Shown here piece after piece: positions 63,214-64,000 of a DNA stretch of 64,000 bases (position 1 is the stretch's first letter; each line of letters opens with the position of its first letter). A program made the position numbers and the translations under genes. The notes below the pieces were generated by a model that saw nothing but the letters and a program-made list of their open reading frames with translations, did not search any database and was not told the origin of the DNA. The DNA comes from Euptelea pleiosperma (lineage: Eukaryota > Streptophyta > Magnoliopsida > Ranunculales > Eupteleaceae). The stretch is from positions 4,784,714 through 4,848,713 of the forward strand of contig CM068548.1 in assembly GCA_035048495.1 (NCBI GenBank). The letters run 5' to 3'.

Positions 63214-64000
63214 TGTAATACCCCGAACTTTCAATTAGGGGTATTATGGTAATTTGACCATCATAGGATAATTTTGGTAGTTTGAATTTACTTTCATCCT
63301 TAGATATCCTATATTAAGTCATGTGTCAAGTTCGGTAGGATTCGGACAACTTTGAAAAACATATTATTTTTAGAACTTACTTTTAGAGCTAATTTCTTAC
63401 TAAAAATAATTAACAATAACTCACAGTGGACTTTTCTGGATACTAGATGATATACTTGATCTAATAAGATAATAAAAATATTTTAACCCCGGGCCTCAAA
63501 AAATTAAAAAAAATATAATAACATACTTACCTTATCTTAGGGTTAGAAACCCATTTCTCGAATTTTAGGTCATTTCGATGTCATCTTGACACTTTTCCAG
63601 GACTTTGAATATTTTTGTGAATTTTGTGTACTTAAATTATTTCACGTGATTTATGTGCGTGTAAAATATGTCAATACCTTGTTGTATAAACTTTTAAATT
63701 ATATAATATAGTTTATTTGAATTAATACATGATTGTTATATATTATTATGTTATAATATATAGTATTGGACCCACATGTATTATATATATTAAATTACCA
63801 CATTTTTAGGGAATATGGCATAATTATAATTAATAAGTATTTAAATTGTTAATATTAGTAATTGCATAAATTATTGAGCTATAATTGTGGGGTGGGCCCG
63901 TAGAGCTAATTTAGAGGCCTTTTGGACTTAAGAATACCCTTAAATAAAGTCCAATGGATACATATGGGTCTTGGGCTCATTTTTAACCTATAAGTAACTT
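63214..64000. mobile_element. Partial LTR of the TGTAATACCC family
   Basis: It starts TGTAATACCCCGAACTTTC and follows the reverse complement of 14061 downward. Shared words include TAGGG.TATTATGGTAA, GAGCTAATTTCTTACTAAAAATAAT, ACTTTTC and CCCATA. It runs off the window end, so it is at least 787 bp long. Confidence 0.8.

Noticed and set aside
1..64000. CRISPR arrays, bacterial operons, riboswitches, tRNA or rRNA genes
   Set aside because: No regularly spaced repeats with unique spacers, no Shine-Dalgarno-led gene runs and no clover-leaf or rRNA sequence; tRNA-like boxes occur only in SINE-like pieces.

Overview
This is nuclear DNA from a flowering plant with a large, repeat-rich genome, probably not a grass. 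Three intron-split genes, all on the minus strand, sit among nested LTR retrotransposons and many TIR elements/MITEs. Introns have GT..AG ends, and the proteins are plant NPF-type, isochorismatase-type and bark-storage-type. No species can be named from the sequence alone. Nothing bacterial, phage, CRISPR or tRNA/rRNA-like was found.

Layout. 1-20388 is a stack of LTR elements. The host is a decayed Ty3/gypsy (Athila/Tat-like) element on the minus strand. Its 5' LTR is at 19776-20388, gag at about 17250-18288, protease at 14062-15183 and RT/RNase H at 2403-3793. It is interrupted by a SIRE-like Ty1/copia element (3794-10344, duplication ACCCA), an unrelated solo LTR (10480-14061, duplication GGTTC) and a solo LTR of the same copia family (15184-16684, duplication GCATT). 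At 2402 it is cut by the end of another LTR family, which recurs at 33.3-34.5 kb. A roughly 70-bp minisatellite and a short telomere-like tract follow (20.6-21.1 kb).

Genes. 21412-25028 encodes an NPF1-type nitrate/peptide transporter (4 exons, 609 aa). 38793-47207 encodes an isochorismatase/nicotinamidase-like hydrolase (5 exons, 214 aa). Its 48-bp first exon and 131-bp last exon were found by splicing logic, and its last intron is 6.4 kb. 51178-56675 encodes a bark-storage-protein-like nucleoside phosphorylase-fold protein with a signal peptide (5 exons, 346 aa). All three reading frames are intact although their introns are full of transposons. The NPF and isochorismatase genes match two numerically adjacent Arabidopsis loci, which suggests conserved microsynteny.

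Intergenic DNA from 25 to 38 kb and 57 to 63 kb is dominated by foldback MITEs, many with exact 9-bp duplications (Mutator-like). One hairpin core containing CCACGTGGC recurs about a dozen times. It appears under different terminal sequences, inside two hAT-type elements and inside a small Helitron. A segmental duplication (29.3-31.0 kb versus 31.3-32.45 kb) supplies empty sites for four of these insertions. A 1.7-kb TIR-bounded element (60649-62372) carries atypical, possibly organellar cargo. The window ends in an opposite-oriented copy (63214 onward) of the 10480-14061 LTR.

The three genes have no evident joint pathway. I saw no convincing new multi-gene system. The most novel-looking signal is the modular MITE core family.
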